DNA from: Streptomyces sp. A 4/2
GTDB lineage: Bacteria; Actinomycetota; Actinomycetes; Streptomycetales; Streptomycetaceae
Assembly: GCF_940670765.1 (NCBI RefSeq)
Contig: NZ_CALNVW010000010.1
Span: 310,001-374,000, forward strand
Length of the DNA stretch: 64,000 bases
Reading direction: 5' to 3'
The notes under the pieces were generated by a model. It was not told where the DNA came from and did not search any database. It saw nothing but the letters and a program-made list of their open reading frames with translations. Positions 34,494 through 43,373 of the stretch are shown in pieces. How positions within the stretch are numbered: the first letter of the stretch is position 1; every line of letters starts with the position of its first letter. A program made the position numbers and the translations under genes.

Positions 34494-35681
34494 GTGATGA
34501 GCCTGACGGGGACCCCGTTCTTCCTGGCCGCGATCGCACTGATGGTCGTCGCGGTACTGCTGCCCCTGCTGCTGTGGGGACGGGTCGCCGGACCCGTGGC
34601 CCTGCGCGGTGCGGCGCGGCTGGTGATGGTGCTGTTCGCGCAGGCGACCGCGGTCCTGGTCGTCTTCGTCGCGGTGAACAACAGCAACGGCCTCTACGAC
34701 AACTGGGCCGACCTGCTCGGTACCGGCGATCACGTCGTCGCCGCGCCCGAACTGGGCCCGGACGGCCTCGGCGGGCGGCAGTTGGCCGCCGAGCCGCAGC
34801 AGCGCGCCGTGTTCAAGCCGGTGAGCGACCCCCGGATGGGACCCGGCGTGCGCCGTACGGTGATGACCGGGCGGGTGTCCGGGGTGCGCGGCGAGGTGTA
34901 CGTATGGCTGCCGCCGCAGTACAACGACCCCGCCTACCGGCACAAGTCCTTCCCGGTCGTGGAACTGCTCGCCGGGTTCCCGGGAACGGCCACGGCGTGG
35001 TTCGGGAACCTCAACGTGCAGACGCAGTTGGAGCCGATGATGAAGCGGGGCACGGTCGCCCCGTTCATCCTGGTGTCGCCGCGGACCTCGCTCCTCGGCA
35101 ACCAGGACACCGGATGCGCCAATGTGACCGGCGTGATCAACGCCGACACCTGGCTGAGCGTCGACGTACCGGAGATGGTGACCGACAGCTTCCGGGCCCA
35201 GCGCGGCGCCCACGGGTGGGCCGTGGCCGGGTACTCGGCGGGGGCGCACTGTGCGGTGAAACTGGCGCTCGCGCACCCTGACCGGTACCGCGCGGCGGCC
35301 GGGCTCTCCGGCTACAACGACCCCGCCGCCGAGCACGCGTCCATCACCGCGAAGAACCCGACGCTGCGGCGCGACAACAATCCGCTGTGGATCCTGAGCC
35401 ACGCCAAGAAGCCGCCGCACACCGCCCTGCTCATCACCGGGGCACGGCACGACGGCTACGACGACGGGCTGGCGCTGCGGGCTCACGCCAAGCCGCCGAC
35501 CACCGTGCAGGTCGTCCTGGTGACGGGCGGGCACAGCAGGGCGGTCTGGCGGAAGCAGGTCCCGGACGTCTTCACCTGGCTGACCGCCGAGTTCCGGCCG
35601 ACGGGGCCGCCGGGGCCGACCGGGCCGGCCGGTCCGACGGGCCACTACACGGGACGGGCGGCCCCCACGAAGGGCATCTGA
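34494..35681 (+). CDS. Membrane-anchored esterase (PF00756-type)
   Basis: A 395-residue protein with two N-terminal membrane helices (about 8-28 and 39-60) and a serine esterase domain outside the membrane. The domain shows GEVYVWLPPQYNDPAYRHKSFPVVELLAGFPG, an oxyanion part, and the nucleophile in AGYSAGAHCAVKLA. DGYDD and GGHSRAVW supply the likely acid and His. The family includes esterase D and mycolyltransferase-like enzymes. GTG 34494 and ATG 34497 are adjacent. The C-terminus is a GPTGPAGPT repeat, and the 3' end overlaps the convergent NlpC/P60 gene by 37 bases. Confidence 0.82.
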   Translation: MMSLTGTPFFLAAIALMVVAVLLPLLLWGRVAGPVALRGAARLVMVLFAQATAVLVVFVAVNNSNGLYDNWADLLGTGDHVVAAPELGPDGLGGRQLAAEPQQRAVFKPVSDPRMGPGVRRTVMTGRVSGVRGEVYVWLPPQYNDPAYRHKSFPVVELLAGFPGTATAWFGNLNVQTQLEPMMKRGTVAPFILVSPRTSLLGNQDTGCANVTGVINADTWLSVDVPEMVTDSFRAQRGAHGWAVAGYSAGAHCAVKLALAHPDRYRAAAGLSGYNDPAAEHASITAKNPTLRRDNNPLWILSHAKKPPHTALLITGARHDGYDDGLALRAHAKPPTTVQVVLVTGGHSRAVWRKQVPDVFTWLTAEFRPTGPPGPTGPAGPTGHYTGRAAPTKGI

Positions 35682-36796
35682 TCGATGGGCGCCAGCCTGA
35701 CCGGGGCGCCGGGGTGCGGGGCGTGGATCATCTGGCCGTTGCCCACGTAGATGCCGACGTGGCTCACCCCGGAGTAGAAGAAGACCAGGTCACCGGGGGA
35801 CAGCTCGGAACGGCTCACCCGCTGGCCCGAGTTGATCTGGGTGTACGTGGTGCGGGGGAGCGAGACACCCGCCGAGCGGTACGCGGCCTGCGTCAGGCCC
35901 GAGCAGTCGAAGGACGACGGGCCGGTCGCGCCCCAGACGTACGGCTTGCCCAGTGCCCCGTAGGCGAAGGCGACCGCTTGCGCGGCGCGTGAGTTGGGCG
36001 CCAGGACCGCATCGCGGACCGTCGAGCGGTCGGCGGCGCCGGAGCCGTGCGGGCCCGGCGATCCGTCCGACGACCCGCCCCGGGACTCGTACTGCGCGCG
36101 CTCGGGCGCGGAGAGCCGGGCGAGCAGCGCCTGCGCGGAGCGGATCCTGCTCTGCACCGCGGCCTTCTGCTTCTTCAGACCGGCCTGCTGGAGCCGGAGG
36201 TCGCCGAGCTTCGTGTGCGCCTCGGACCGCAGCTGCGCGAGCCTCCCGAGCTGCCGCTGCACCCCGCTGACCTCGGTGGCCTGGACGTCGCCCGCACGCT
36301 CCACGTACGCGGCCCGGTCCAGGTACTGCGCGGGGTCGGAGGAGAGGAAGACCTGCACGGACGGGGAGACGGCGCCGTTGCGGTACTGGGCGGCGGCCAT
36401 CGAACCGAGCGCGGAACGGGCGGTGTTGAGCCGCGCGGTGGACCGGGCGGCCTCGTCCCGCAGGGTACGGAGCGACTTCTCCGAGGCCTTGGTCTGCTCC
36501 TTCGTCCCGTTGTACTTGTCGGTGGCGACCTCCGCCTCCTGGTACAGCTGGTCGACCTTGGCCTTGACCTGCGCGGGGGAGAGCTGGGGTGCCGCCTGCC
36601 CGACGCCTTCGAAGGCGGTGGCGGACGCGGCTCCCGCCAGCGCCACGGTGACGGCGGTCCGGGCCGCGGGACCGGTGAGCGGGCGTTGCTTGGGCTTTCG
36701 GTGAGCGGCCACGAGGGCGGTCCCGTCCTTCCGTACGTCCTTGCCGTGCCGACCGACGGCCGCCCGGTTGCGGGACGGCAGTGGGGAGTCGGTCAT
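35645..36796 (-). CDS. Secreted NlpC/P60 peptidoglycan hydrolase with coiled coil
   Basis: A 383-residue exported D,L-endopeptidase. After a basic N-terminus (about 45 residues) comes a signal helix ending near FEGVGQAAP. A long coiled coil follows (about 70-245), as in RipA/CwlO-type enzymes, then an NlpC/P60 domain. Catalytic residues are Cys in PSSFDCSGLTQAAY and His in SHVGIYVGNGQMIHAPHPG. It resembles the second such gene at 37468-38625 in layout. A TTTAGCGT box lies shortly upstream of ATG 36796. Confidence 0.9.
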   Translation of the reverse strand: MTDSPLPSRNRAAVGRHGKDVRKDGTALVAAHRKPKQRPLTGPAARTAVTVALAGAASATAFEGVGQAAPQLSPAQVKAKVDQLYQEAEVATDKYNGTKEQTKASEKSLRTLRDEAARSTARLNTARSALGSMAAAQYRNGAVSPSVQVFLSSDPAQYLDRAAYVERAGDVQATEVSGVQRQLGRLAQLRSEAHTKLGDLRLQQAGLKKQKAAVQSRIRSAQALLARLSAPERAQYESRGGSSDGSPGPHGSGAADRSTVRDAVLAPNSRAAQAVAFAYGALGKPYVWGATGPSSFDCSGLTQAAYRSAGVSLPRTTYTQINSGQRVSRSELSPGDLVFFYSGVSHVGIYVGNGQMIHAPHPGAPVRLAPIDQMPFVGAARPV

Positions 36797-37011
36797 CTGT
36801 GCAAGGACGCTAAACCGGGAGTTACGGGAACGAGACCTCATCGGAGGAAGTGGTCATATCCGACCAGAGGTGGACCGCATGGTGACCATGTCGGACCGTT
36901 TGGTTGTCGACGTCACCGGACATCGCGTAGTTCTCCGACCGAAGCCGGGGATGCGGTCCCGGACCGTACGGGAGTGTGCCGGGCGGTGTCGGAGGGCCGG
37001 AAGGGGGTGGC

Positions 37012-37017
37012 TAAGGT
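37012..37017 (+). promoter_or_regulatory. -10 box for the small membrane protein
   Basis: TAAGGT ends 8 bases before ATG 37026, which again predicts a leaderless or nearly leaderless transcript. Confidence 0.4.
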
Positions 37018-37025
37018 CGAATCCC

Positions 37026-37379
37026 ATGGACGTACTGATCAATGCTTTCGTGGGGCTGCACATCATCGGCATCGCCGCGCTGCTCGGCGGATTCCTGACC
37101 CAGATGAAGGCGATGCGCACGGGCGAGGCCCGCTTCGGGCCCTCGATGCTGCACGGTGCCCTGACGATGCTGGTCACCGGCGTGGCGCTGGTCGGCCTGA
37201 ACCAGGCCCAGGGGAACACCATCAACACCGTCAAGATCGGGATCAAGCTCGCGATCCTGGTGGTGATCCTGGGGCTCGTCTACGTGAAGCGTGACGACGA
37301 CCGGATCGAGAAGCCCCTCTTCGGGGCCGTCGGCGGTCTGACCGTCGTCAACATCTTCATCGCGGTGCTCTGGACCTGA
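37026..37379 (+). CDS. Small four-helix membrane protein
   Basis: A 117-residue protein with four predicted membrane helices: FVGLHIIGIAALLGGFLTQM, ALTMLVTGVALVGLNQ, INTVKIGIKLAILVVILGLVYV and FGAVGGLTVVNIFIAVLW. Charged loops are short. I do not recognise a characterised family. It lies alone between two minus-strand NlpC/P60 genes, which suggests but does not prove a link to the envelope. Confidence 0.75.
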   Translation: MDVLINAFVGLHIIGIAALLGGFLTQMKAMRTGEARFGPSMLHGALTMLVTGVALVGLNQAQGNTINTVKIGIKLAILVVILGLVYVKRDDDRIEKPLFGAVGGLTVVNIFIAVLWT

Positions 37380-37391
37380 GCGGTCGCGCGC

Positions 37392-37451
37392 GGCTGTGCG
37401 ACCCGGCCTGTGCCGCCCGGGCCTGTGTGACCCGGGCCTTGTGCCGCCCGG
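37392..37451 (+). repeat. 15-base tandem array after the membrane protein
   Basis: About four copies of a 15-16 base unit like GCCTGTGCCGCCCGG occupy the gap between the convergent genes. Copies alternate GCCGCC and GTGACC in the middle. Confidence 0.7.
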
Positions 37452-37467
37452 GTCGCACGATGCCGTC

Positions 37468-38625
37468 CTATCCGGGCCGCACGCTGCCGTAGATCGGCAT
37501 GTAGAAGATCGACTCCTCGCGCACGTACGCACCCGGCTTCGGGGCGTGGATCATCATGCCGTTGCCGATGTACATCCCGACGTGGCTGATGTCGTCGTAG
37601 AAGAAGACCAGGTCACCGGGGCGCAGATCCTTCGTGGCGACCCTGGTGCCGACGTTCACCTGGTCCCAGGTGGTACGCGGAAGGTCGACGCCGGCGGCCT
37701 TCCAGGCGGCCTGGGTGAGACCTGAGCAGTCGTAGGACTTGGGCCCTGTCGCACCCCAGACGTACGGCTTGCCGATCTGCGCGCGGGCGAAGGCGAGGGC
37801 GTCGGCGGCCTTGGACGACGTGCTGGAGCCGGTACCGGTGCCGGTGCTGGAACCCGTGCCGGAGCCGGTGCCCGAGCCCTTGGCCTCCTTGTTCTCCTTG
37901 GCCTTCTCCGCTGCCGCCTGCTCGCGCGCCAGCTTGTCCGCCTCGCGCTTGGCCTCGGCTTCCTTCTTCTTCTCCAGCGCCGCGAGCCGCGCCTTCTCCT
38001 CGGTGGTCAGCTTCGAGAGCAGCTTGCGCGCCTCGGTGAGCTTCGACTGCACCGACTGCTTGCTCTCCTTGAGCGCCGCCTGGGTCTCGGTCAGACCCTC
38101 CAGGCTGCGCGCCGCCTCGGCGCGCTTCTTGGCGGCGGCCCGCTGCTCGGCCTGGTAGTCGGTGACGGCCTTCTGCTGGCGGTCGCCGAGCCGCTTCATC
38201 AGCTGGTCCTGGTCGAAGTACGACTGGGGGCTGTCGGCGAGGAGCAGCGTCGCCGTGGACGAGAGGGTGCCCTCGCGGTACTGCGCGGCGGCGAAGTTGC
38301 CCAGCGTACGGCGGGACTCGTTCAGCTTCGCGGCGCGCTGGGCGACCTGGTCGAGGAGGGTGTCGACCGTCTTGCGCTGGGTGGCCGTGGCCTCTTCGGC
38401 CTGGTTGTACCGCTGGGTGGCGGTTCCGGCCTGGCGGTACAGACCGTCGACCTTCTTCTGCACCTCTTCGATGCTCGGCTTCGGCCCGGCGGCGGGCGCC
38501 GGGGCCGCGCCGGCGCTCTGGGCGAGCAGGGAGACCGAGGCGAGGGCGGCGGTGGTGACGCCGATGGCCGGGACGGTGCTGAGGACGTGGGGGCGCGGTT
38601 TTCGGTGCGATGCCAAGACAGGCAT
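37468..38625 (-). CDS. Secreted NlpC/P60 peptidoglycan hydrolase with coiled coil
   Basis: A 385-residue exported endopeptidase. The signal helix (STVPAIGVTTAALASVSLLAQSAG...) is followed by a long Lys/Glu/Ala-rich coiled coil (about 45-245) and a Gly/Ser/Thr spacer (GSGTGSGTGSSTGTGTGSS). The NlpC/P60 domain has Cys in PKSYDCSGLTQAAW and His in ISHVGMYIGNGMMIHAPKPG. I chose ATG 38625, which opens on MPVLASHRKPRP. Its purine-rich GGAAGG sequence is very close, so GTG 38673 cannot be excluded. It pairs in layout with the gene at 35645-36796 and probably cleaves stem peptides at growth sites. Confidence 0.88.
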   Translation of the reverse strand: MPVLASHRKPRPHVLSTVPAIGVTTAALASVSLLAQSAGAAPAPAAGPKPSIEEVQKKVDGLYRQAGTATQRYNQAEEATATQRKTVDTLLDQVAQRAAKLNESRRTLGNFAAAQYREGTLSSTATLLLADSPQSYFDQDQLMKRLGDRQQKAVTDYQAEQRAAAKKRAEAARSLEGLTETQAALKESKQSVQSKLTEARKLLSKLTTEEKARLAALEKKKEAEAKREADKLAREQAAAEKAKENKEAKGSGTGSGTGSSTGTGTGSSTSSKAADALAFARAQIGKPYVWGATGPKSYDCSGLTQAAWKAAGVDLPRTTWDQVNVGTRVATKDLRPGDLVFFYDDISHVGMYIGNGMMIHAPKPGAYVREESIFYMPIYGSVRPG

Positions 38626-38948
38626 TTCCTTCCGTGGACCGCCTACCGGGTGGGGGGCTTCCGTTCGGGTCACGCCGGATCAGGGGGCGGGGTCTGGCCT
38701 GAGCGAGCAAGATAGCCAACTCCTGTGACGGGTGGGAAGGCTGATGTTCGATATGCCCGATACTTTTTCGTGACCTGGTGTTCGGACGCGGTTCGGACGG
38801 GCATCGGACGGGCCGGACAGGGCGAGCGGGGTACGGGCGCGGAATCCGGTGCCGGGCCGGTGCCGGGCCGGGCGCCGGGAGCCCCGGGGGCGGGCGTCAG
38901 GACGTACGGACCCGGACTGTCACCGGGTCGGCCTAGACTCGGTAGACG

Positions 38949-41456
38949 ATGAGCAGCCTCTTTGACGACAGCTTCCTGGCGAACCTCCAGCCCTCGGAGG
39001 AAGAGCCCCCGCCCGCCGAGGACTCCGTCGGCGAGGACCCCTCCGGTGCGGGGCACGCCCCGGAAGAGGTTCCGCACGACCTCTTCGGCGGAATGTTCGA
39101 CGGGCCCCCGCCCGAGCGCGACGCGTACTACCGCGACGGCGCCCCGCGCCCGGCCGTGGACCCCGCCGCCCTGCTGGAGGGGCTGAACACCGAGCAGCGC
39201 GCGGCGGTCGTGCACGCGGGATCCCCGCTGCTCATCGTGGCCGGCGCCGGTTCCGGCAAGACCCGGGTGCTGACCCACCGGATCGGGCACCTGCTCGGCT
39301 CACGCGGGGTGCACCCCGGCCAGATCCTCGCGATCACCTTCACCAACAAGGCCGCGGGCGAGATGAAGGAGCGCGTCGAGGAACTGGTGGGCCCGCGCGC
39401 CCAGGCCATGTGGGTCATGACCTTCCACAGCGCCTGCGTGCGGATCCTGCGCCGCGAGTCCAAGAAGCTCGGCTTCACCTCGTCGTTCTCGATCTACGAC
39501 GCGGCGGACTCCAAGCGGCTGATGGCACTGGTCTGCCGGGACCTGGAGCTCGACCCGAAGAAGTTCCCGCCGAAGTCCTTCAACGCCAAGATCTCGAACC
39601 TGAAGAACGAGCTGATCGACGAGGAGACCTTCGCCGGGCAGGCGGCAGGGGAGCACCTCCCAGGCCCTTCAGGCTCTGGGGGAGGTTTCGAGAAGACGCT
39701 CGCCGAGGCGTACACGCTGTACCAGGCCCGGCTGCGCGAGGCCAACGCCCTGGACTTCGACGACATCATCATGACGACGGTGCACCTGCTCCAGGCGTTC
39801 CCGGACGTCGCGGAGCACTACCGGCTGCGCTTCCGGCACGTCCTGGTGGACGAGTACCAGGACACCAACCACGCCCAGTACACCCTGGTGCGCGAGCTGG
39901 TCGGCCCGGCAGGGGAGGGCAAGGCCCCGGCCGAGCTCTGCGTGGTCGGTGACGCGGACCAGTCCATCTACGCGTTCCGCGGGGCCACGATCCGTAACAT
40001 CCTCCAGTTCGAGGAGGACTACCCGGACGCGACCACGATCCTCCTGGAGCAGAACTACCGCTCCACGCAGACGATCCTGTCCGCGGCCAACGCGGTGATC
40101 GAACGCAACGAGAACCGCCGCGCCAAGAACCTCTGGACGGAGGCCGGCCAGGGCGCGAAGATCATCGGCTACGTCGCGGACACCGAGCACGACGAGGCCC
40201 AGTTCGTCGCCGAGGAGATCGACCGGCTGACGGACGCGGGCGACGCCAAGGCGGGCGACGTCGCGGTCTTCTACCGTACGAACGCCCAGTCCCGTGTCTT
40301 CGAAGAGATCTTCATCAGGGTCGGGCTGCCGTACAAGGTCGTCGGCGGGGTGCGCTTCTACGAGCGCAAGGAGGTCCGCGATGTGCTGGCCTACCTGCGT
40401 GTCCTGGCCAACCCCGAGGACACCGTCCCGCTGCGCCGGATCCTGAACGTGCCCAAGCGCGGGATCGGTGACCGCGCCGAAGCGATGATCGACGCGCTCT
40501 CGCAGCGCGAGCGGATCAGCTTCCCGCAGGCCCTGCGCCGGGTCGACGAGGCGTACGGCATGGCCGCCCGCTCGTCGAACGCCGTCAAGCGCTTCAACGT
40601 CCTGATGGAGGAGCTGCGTACCGTCGTGGAGTCCGGCGCCGGACCCGCCGTGGTCCTGGAGGCCGTCTTCGAACGGACCGGCTATCTCGCCGAGTTGCAG
40701 GCGTCCACCGACCCGCAGGACGAGACGCGCATCGAGAACCTTCAGGAACTCGCCGCTGTGGCGCTGGAGTTCGAGCAGGAGCGCGGCGACGAGGAGGGCG
40801 CGGGCACGCTGGCCGAGTTCCTGGAGAAGGTCGCTCTGGTCGCCGACTCGGACCAGATCCCGGACGAGGACGACGACGGCTCCGGCGTCATCACCCTGAT
40901 GACGCTGCACACCGCCAAGGGACTCGAATTCCCCGTGGTGTTCCTGACGGGCATGGAGGACGGTGTCTTCCCGCACATGCGCGCGCTGGGGCAGGTCAAG
41001 GAGCTGGAGGAGGAGCGGCGGCTGGCGTACGTGGGGATCACCCGCGCCCGGGAGCGGCTGTATCTGACACGTTCGACGCTGCGCAGCGCGTGGGGCCAGC
41101 CCTCCTACAACCCGGCTTCGCGCTTCCTGGAGGAGATCCCCGCACAGCACCTGGAGTGGAAGCGCACGGGCGCGTCGTCGGCTCCGGCGGGTCCGACGTC
41201 GGGGATCACGTCGTCGCTGTCCTCCTCGCGTTCCCGCTCGGGTTCGGGCGGCGCTTCGGGGTTCGCGACGCGACGGGCCAACGACAAGCCGGTGATCACG
41301 CTGACCGTGGGGGACCGGGTGACCCACGACCAGTTCGGTCTGGGAACGGTGATGCAGGTGACCGGCTCGGGCGCGGATGCCCAGGTGACGGTGGACTTCG
41401 GCGACGAGCGGCCGAAGAAGCTGCTGCTGCGGTATGCGCCCGTGGAGAAGCTGTAA
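38949..41456 (+). CDS. pcrA: ATP-dependent DNA helicase UvrD/PcrA
   Basis: A superfamily 1A 3'-5' helicase of 835 residues for repair and replication restart. All motifs are present: Q motif LNTEQRAAVVH, Walker A AGAGSGKT, Ia TFTNKAAGEM, Walker B VDEYQDTN, III GDADQSIYAFRGA, IV QNYRS, V TLHTAKGLEFPVV and VI YVGITRARERL. The Ser/Gly-rich linker near residue 760 leads to a Tudor-like C-terminal domain (DRVTHDQFGLGTVMQV) that binds RNA polymerase in relatives. A TAGACT box about 10 bases before the ATG suggests a very short leader. A 13-14 residue Gly/Pro-rich insertion near residue 235 comes from a palindromic DNA repeat. Confidence 0.95.
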   Translation: MSSLFDDSFLANLQPSEEEPPPAEDSVGEDPSGAGHAPEEVPHDLFGGMFDGPPPERDAYYRDGAPRPAVDPAALLEGLNTEQRAAVVHAGSPLLIVAGAGSGKTRVLTHRIGHLLGSRGVHPGQILAITFTNKAAGEMKERVEELVGPRAQAMWVMTFHSACVRILRRESKKLGFTSSFSIYDAADSKRLMALVCRDLELDPKKFPPKSFNAKISNLKNELIDEETFAGQAAGEHLPGPSGSGGGFEKTLAEAYTLYQARLREANALDFDDIIMTTVHLLQAFPDVAEHYRLRFRHVLVDEYQDTNHAQYTLVRELVGPAGEGKAPAELCVVGDADQSIYAFRGATIRNILQFEEDYPDATTILLEQNYRSTQTILSAANAVIERNENRRAKNLWTEAGQGAKIIGYVADTEHDEAQFVAEEIDRLTDAGDAKAGDVAVFYRTNAQSRVFEEIFIRVGLPYKVVGGVRFYERKEVRDVLAYLRVLANPEDTVPLRRILNVPKRGIGDRAEAMIDALSQRERISFPQALRRVDEAYGMAARSSNAVKRFNVLMEELRTVVESGAGPAVVLEAVFERTGYLAELQASTDPQDETRIENLQELAAVALEFEQERGDEEGAGTLAEFLEKVALVADSDQIPDEDDDGSGVITLMTLHTAKGLEFPVVFLTGMEDGVFPHMRALGQVKELEEERRLAYVGITRARERLYLTRSTLRSAWGQPSYNPASRFLEEIPAQHLEWKRTGASSAPAGPTSGITSSLSSSRSRSGSGGASGFATRRANDKPVITLTVGDRVTHDQFGLGTVMQVTGSGADAQVTVDFGDERPKKLLLRYAPVEKL
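39645..39687 (+). repeat. Palindromic repeat inserted in frame in pcrA
   Basis: GGGGAGCACCTCCCAG, then a short loop, then CTGGGGGAGG, forms an imperfect stem-loop. It encodes GEHLPGPSGSGGG, which is unlike the flanking conserved helicase sequence. It resembles short palindromic repeats I remember as dispersed in Streptomyces genomes. Confidence 0.6.
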
Positions 41457-41468
41457 CGGACGGGGTCG

Positions 41469-41509
41469 CGCCCCGGGCGGCTGCGTTCCGCGCGGTTGCG
41501 TCCGGGGCG
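41469..41509. terminator. Possible terminator between pcrA and the M23 gene
   Basis: CGCCCCGG and CCGGGGCG arms enclose 25 bases that can fold further. It fills the gap between the convergent genes. Confidence 0.45.
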
Positions 41510-41510
41510 G

Positions 41511-43157
41511 TTACGTCGGGTCGAGCCCGTGGCTGCGCAGCCACGGCAGTGGGTCGATCGCCGCGCCGCCGTGCGGCCTCACCTCGAAGTGCATGTGCGG
41601 CCCGGTGGAGTTGCCCGAGTTCCCGGAGTACGCGATGACTTCGCCCGCCTTGACGGAACCGGAGCGGATCTTGGTGCTGCTGAGATGGCAGTACCAGGTC
41701 TCGGTTCCGTCGGGCGCGGTCACCATGGCCATGTTGCCGTAGGCGCTGTTCCACTGCGTACGGACCGTGCCGTCGGTCGCGGCCATGACGGGCGTGCCGT
41801 ACGAGACGGGGAAGTCGATGCCGGTGTGCACGGACATCCAGTTGACCCCGGCCTGGCCGAAGTAGGCGCTGAGCCCCTTCTGCGTCACCGGAAGCACGAA
41901 CTTGGGCCGGGCGGCCTCCTTGCGGGCGGCCTCCGCGTCGGCCTTCTTCTTCGCGGCGACCTGCCGCTGCTTCAGGTCGATGCGCTCCTGCGTGCGGCTG
42001 GCGCGATCGGCGAAGTCGTCGGCCTCATGGCTGAGGTCGGCGAGCTGGCTGTCCAGCTTGCTGTTGGCGGCCACCGGCTTGACGGACGAGGGGTCGGCGG
42101 CGGCCTGCGTCGTGGTGGCGTCGTCCTTGCCGCTCTCTCCGATTCCGCCGACCGTCGCGGCGGCGACACCGGCCACGCCCATCACGCAGACCGAGGGGAC
42201 GGCCACGGTCAGGAGCGCGGAACGCTTGGCGGGGGTACGACGTCGGCCTCGGCCACCGGAGTTGCGACGCGCGACGGGGTGCGGGTCGAGGTGCGCGACA
42301 GGGAGCTCCGGTCCGTCGTCCGACGGCTGCGGCTCTGGGTTGACCGCGTTGTCTCGGTGGCTGGTGCGGCCCGTGAGGCCGACGATCTCCGTGAGGTCGA
42401 CGGCCGCGAACTCGCTCGTCTCGAAGGCCGCTGTCTCTTCGCCGGGTGCGGGTGTGGATGCCGGAGTGGGTGCGGGTGCTGTGGCCACGGCTTCCGCATC
42501 GACGGAGTTCCAGGCGGTGGTGTCGTACGCCCCGGTGTCGTAGCTGCCGGTGCCGTAACTCTGCGCGGACCACTGCGAGGTGGCGGCTTCTGCGGGGGCT
42601 TCGGCTGTGGCTCCGGTTGTGGCTTCGGTTGTGGCGAACTGCCCGGTCCGGTTCCAGGCGTCGGCGTCCCACTGGCCGGTCGTGTCGTAACCGGTCGTGT
42701 CGTAACCGTCGGCGTTGTGACCGCCGACGTTGTGACCGCCGACGTTGTGACCAGCGGTGCCGTAACCAGCAGCCTGAGCCGGGAAGTCGTAGGCCCGGCC
42801 GGTGGATTCGTGCCGTGCGGATTCGTGCAGTGCGGATTCGTACCCTGCGGATTCGTACGGAGCGGCGTCGAACGGAGTGGATCCGAACGGGGCCCCGCCC
42901 TGGATGTCCTGACCGCCGTACGGCGACGCGTATCCGACGGTCTGGTGCGCGCCGGTGTCCCACTGGGTGGTGTCGTACTGCCCGCTGTGCTCCGCTCCGT
43001 ACCCAACTGGCCCACCTGACCCGCCCGGAAGATCACCGAAGAGCGGATCGGTGACAGCGGTGGCGAAGGTGCCGGTGGAGTGGCTGCCGGTGGGGTGGCT
43101 GCCGGTCGAGTACGGGTCGTATCCGACATACCCGGCGTGGGGTTGCTGGTCGTTCAC
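41511..43157 (-). CDS. M23 (LytM) metallopeptidase, membrane-anchored
   Basis: A 548-residue peptidoglycan endopeptidase. The N-terminal 270 residues are a low-complexity cytoplasmic region with repeats such as GGHNVGGHN and DTTGYDTTG. One membrane helix (SALLTVAVPSVCVMGVAGVAAATVGG) follows near 310. A coiled coil (about 365-415) precedes the M23 domain. Zinc ligands are His and Asp in SVHTGIDFPVSYGTPVMA and the last His in GPHMHFEVRPHGG. GTG 43157 was chosen because coding character drops upstream. The long disordered cytoplasmic tail is unusual for this family and could be a regulatory or localisation region. Confidence 0.88.
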   Translation of the reverse strand: MNDQQPHAGYVGYDPYSTGSHPTGSHSTGTFATAVTDPLFGDLPGGSGGPVGYGAEHSGQYDTTQWDTGAHQTVGYASPYGGQDIQGGAPFGSTPFDAAPYESAGYESALHESARHESTGRAYDFPAQAAGYGTAGHNVGGHNVGGHNADGYDTTGYDTTGQWDADAWNRTGQFATTEATTGATAEAPAEAATSQWSAQSYGTGSYDTGAYDTTAWNSVDAEAVATAPAPTPASTPAPGEETAAFETSEFAAVDLTEIVGLTGRTSHRDNAVNPEPQPSDDGPELPVAHLDPHPVARRNSGGRGRRRTPAKRSALLTVAVPSVCVMGVAGVAAATVGGIGESGKDDATTTQAAADPSSVKPVAANSKLDSQLADLSHEADDFADRASRTQERIDLKQRQVAAKKKADAEAARKEAARPKFVLPVTQKGLSAYFGQAGVNWMSVHTGIDFPVSYGTPVMAATDGTVRTQWNSAYGNMAMVTAPDGTETWYCHLSSTKIRSGSVKAGEVIAYSGNSGNSTGPHMHFEVRPHGGAAIDPLPWLRSHGLDPT

Positions 43158-43373
43158 CAACGTCTCTCTCGCCTCGGCGGCAGGGCCCTGCGTCGGGGGT
43201 GACCCCGGGGGAAGCAGTGGCGCGACTGTACCCGGCGGTACGTGACGGCCACAATCTTCGGCAGGTATCGGACGTGTGAGAAACGGGCATTCGGCCGCCT
43301 TTCGACGGTCTATGGGGACAGCCTTGGCTCGGCGTTCGGTGTGCGTTCGACGATTTGGGGGCATTGGCGCCGT

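Noticed and set aside
34171..38948. c-di-AMP (ydaO) riboswitch before the cell-wall hydrolase genes
   Set aside because: Such elements occur before Streptomyces wall-hydrolase genes, but I could not find the conserved core in any of the leaders here.
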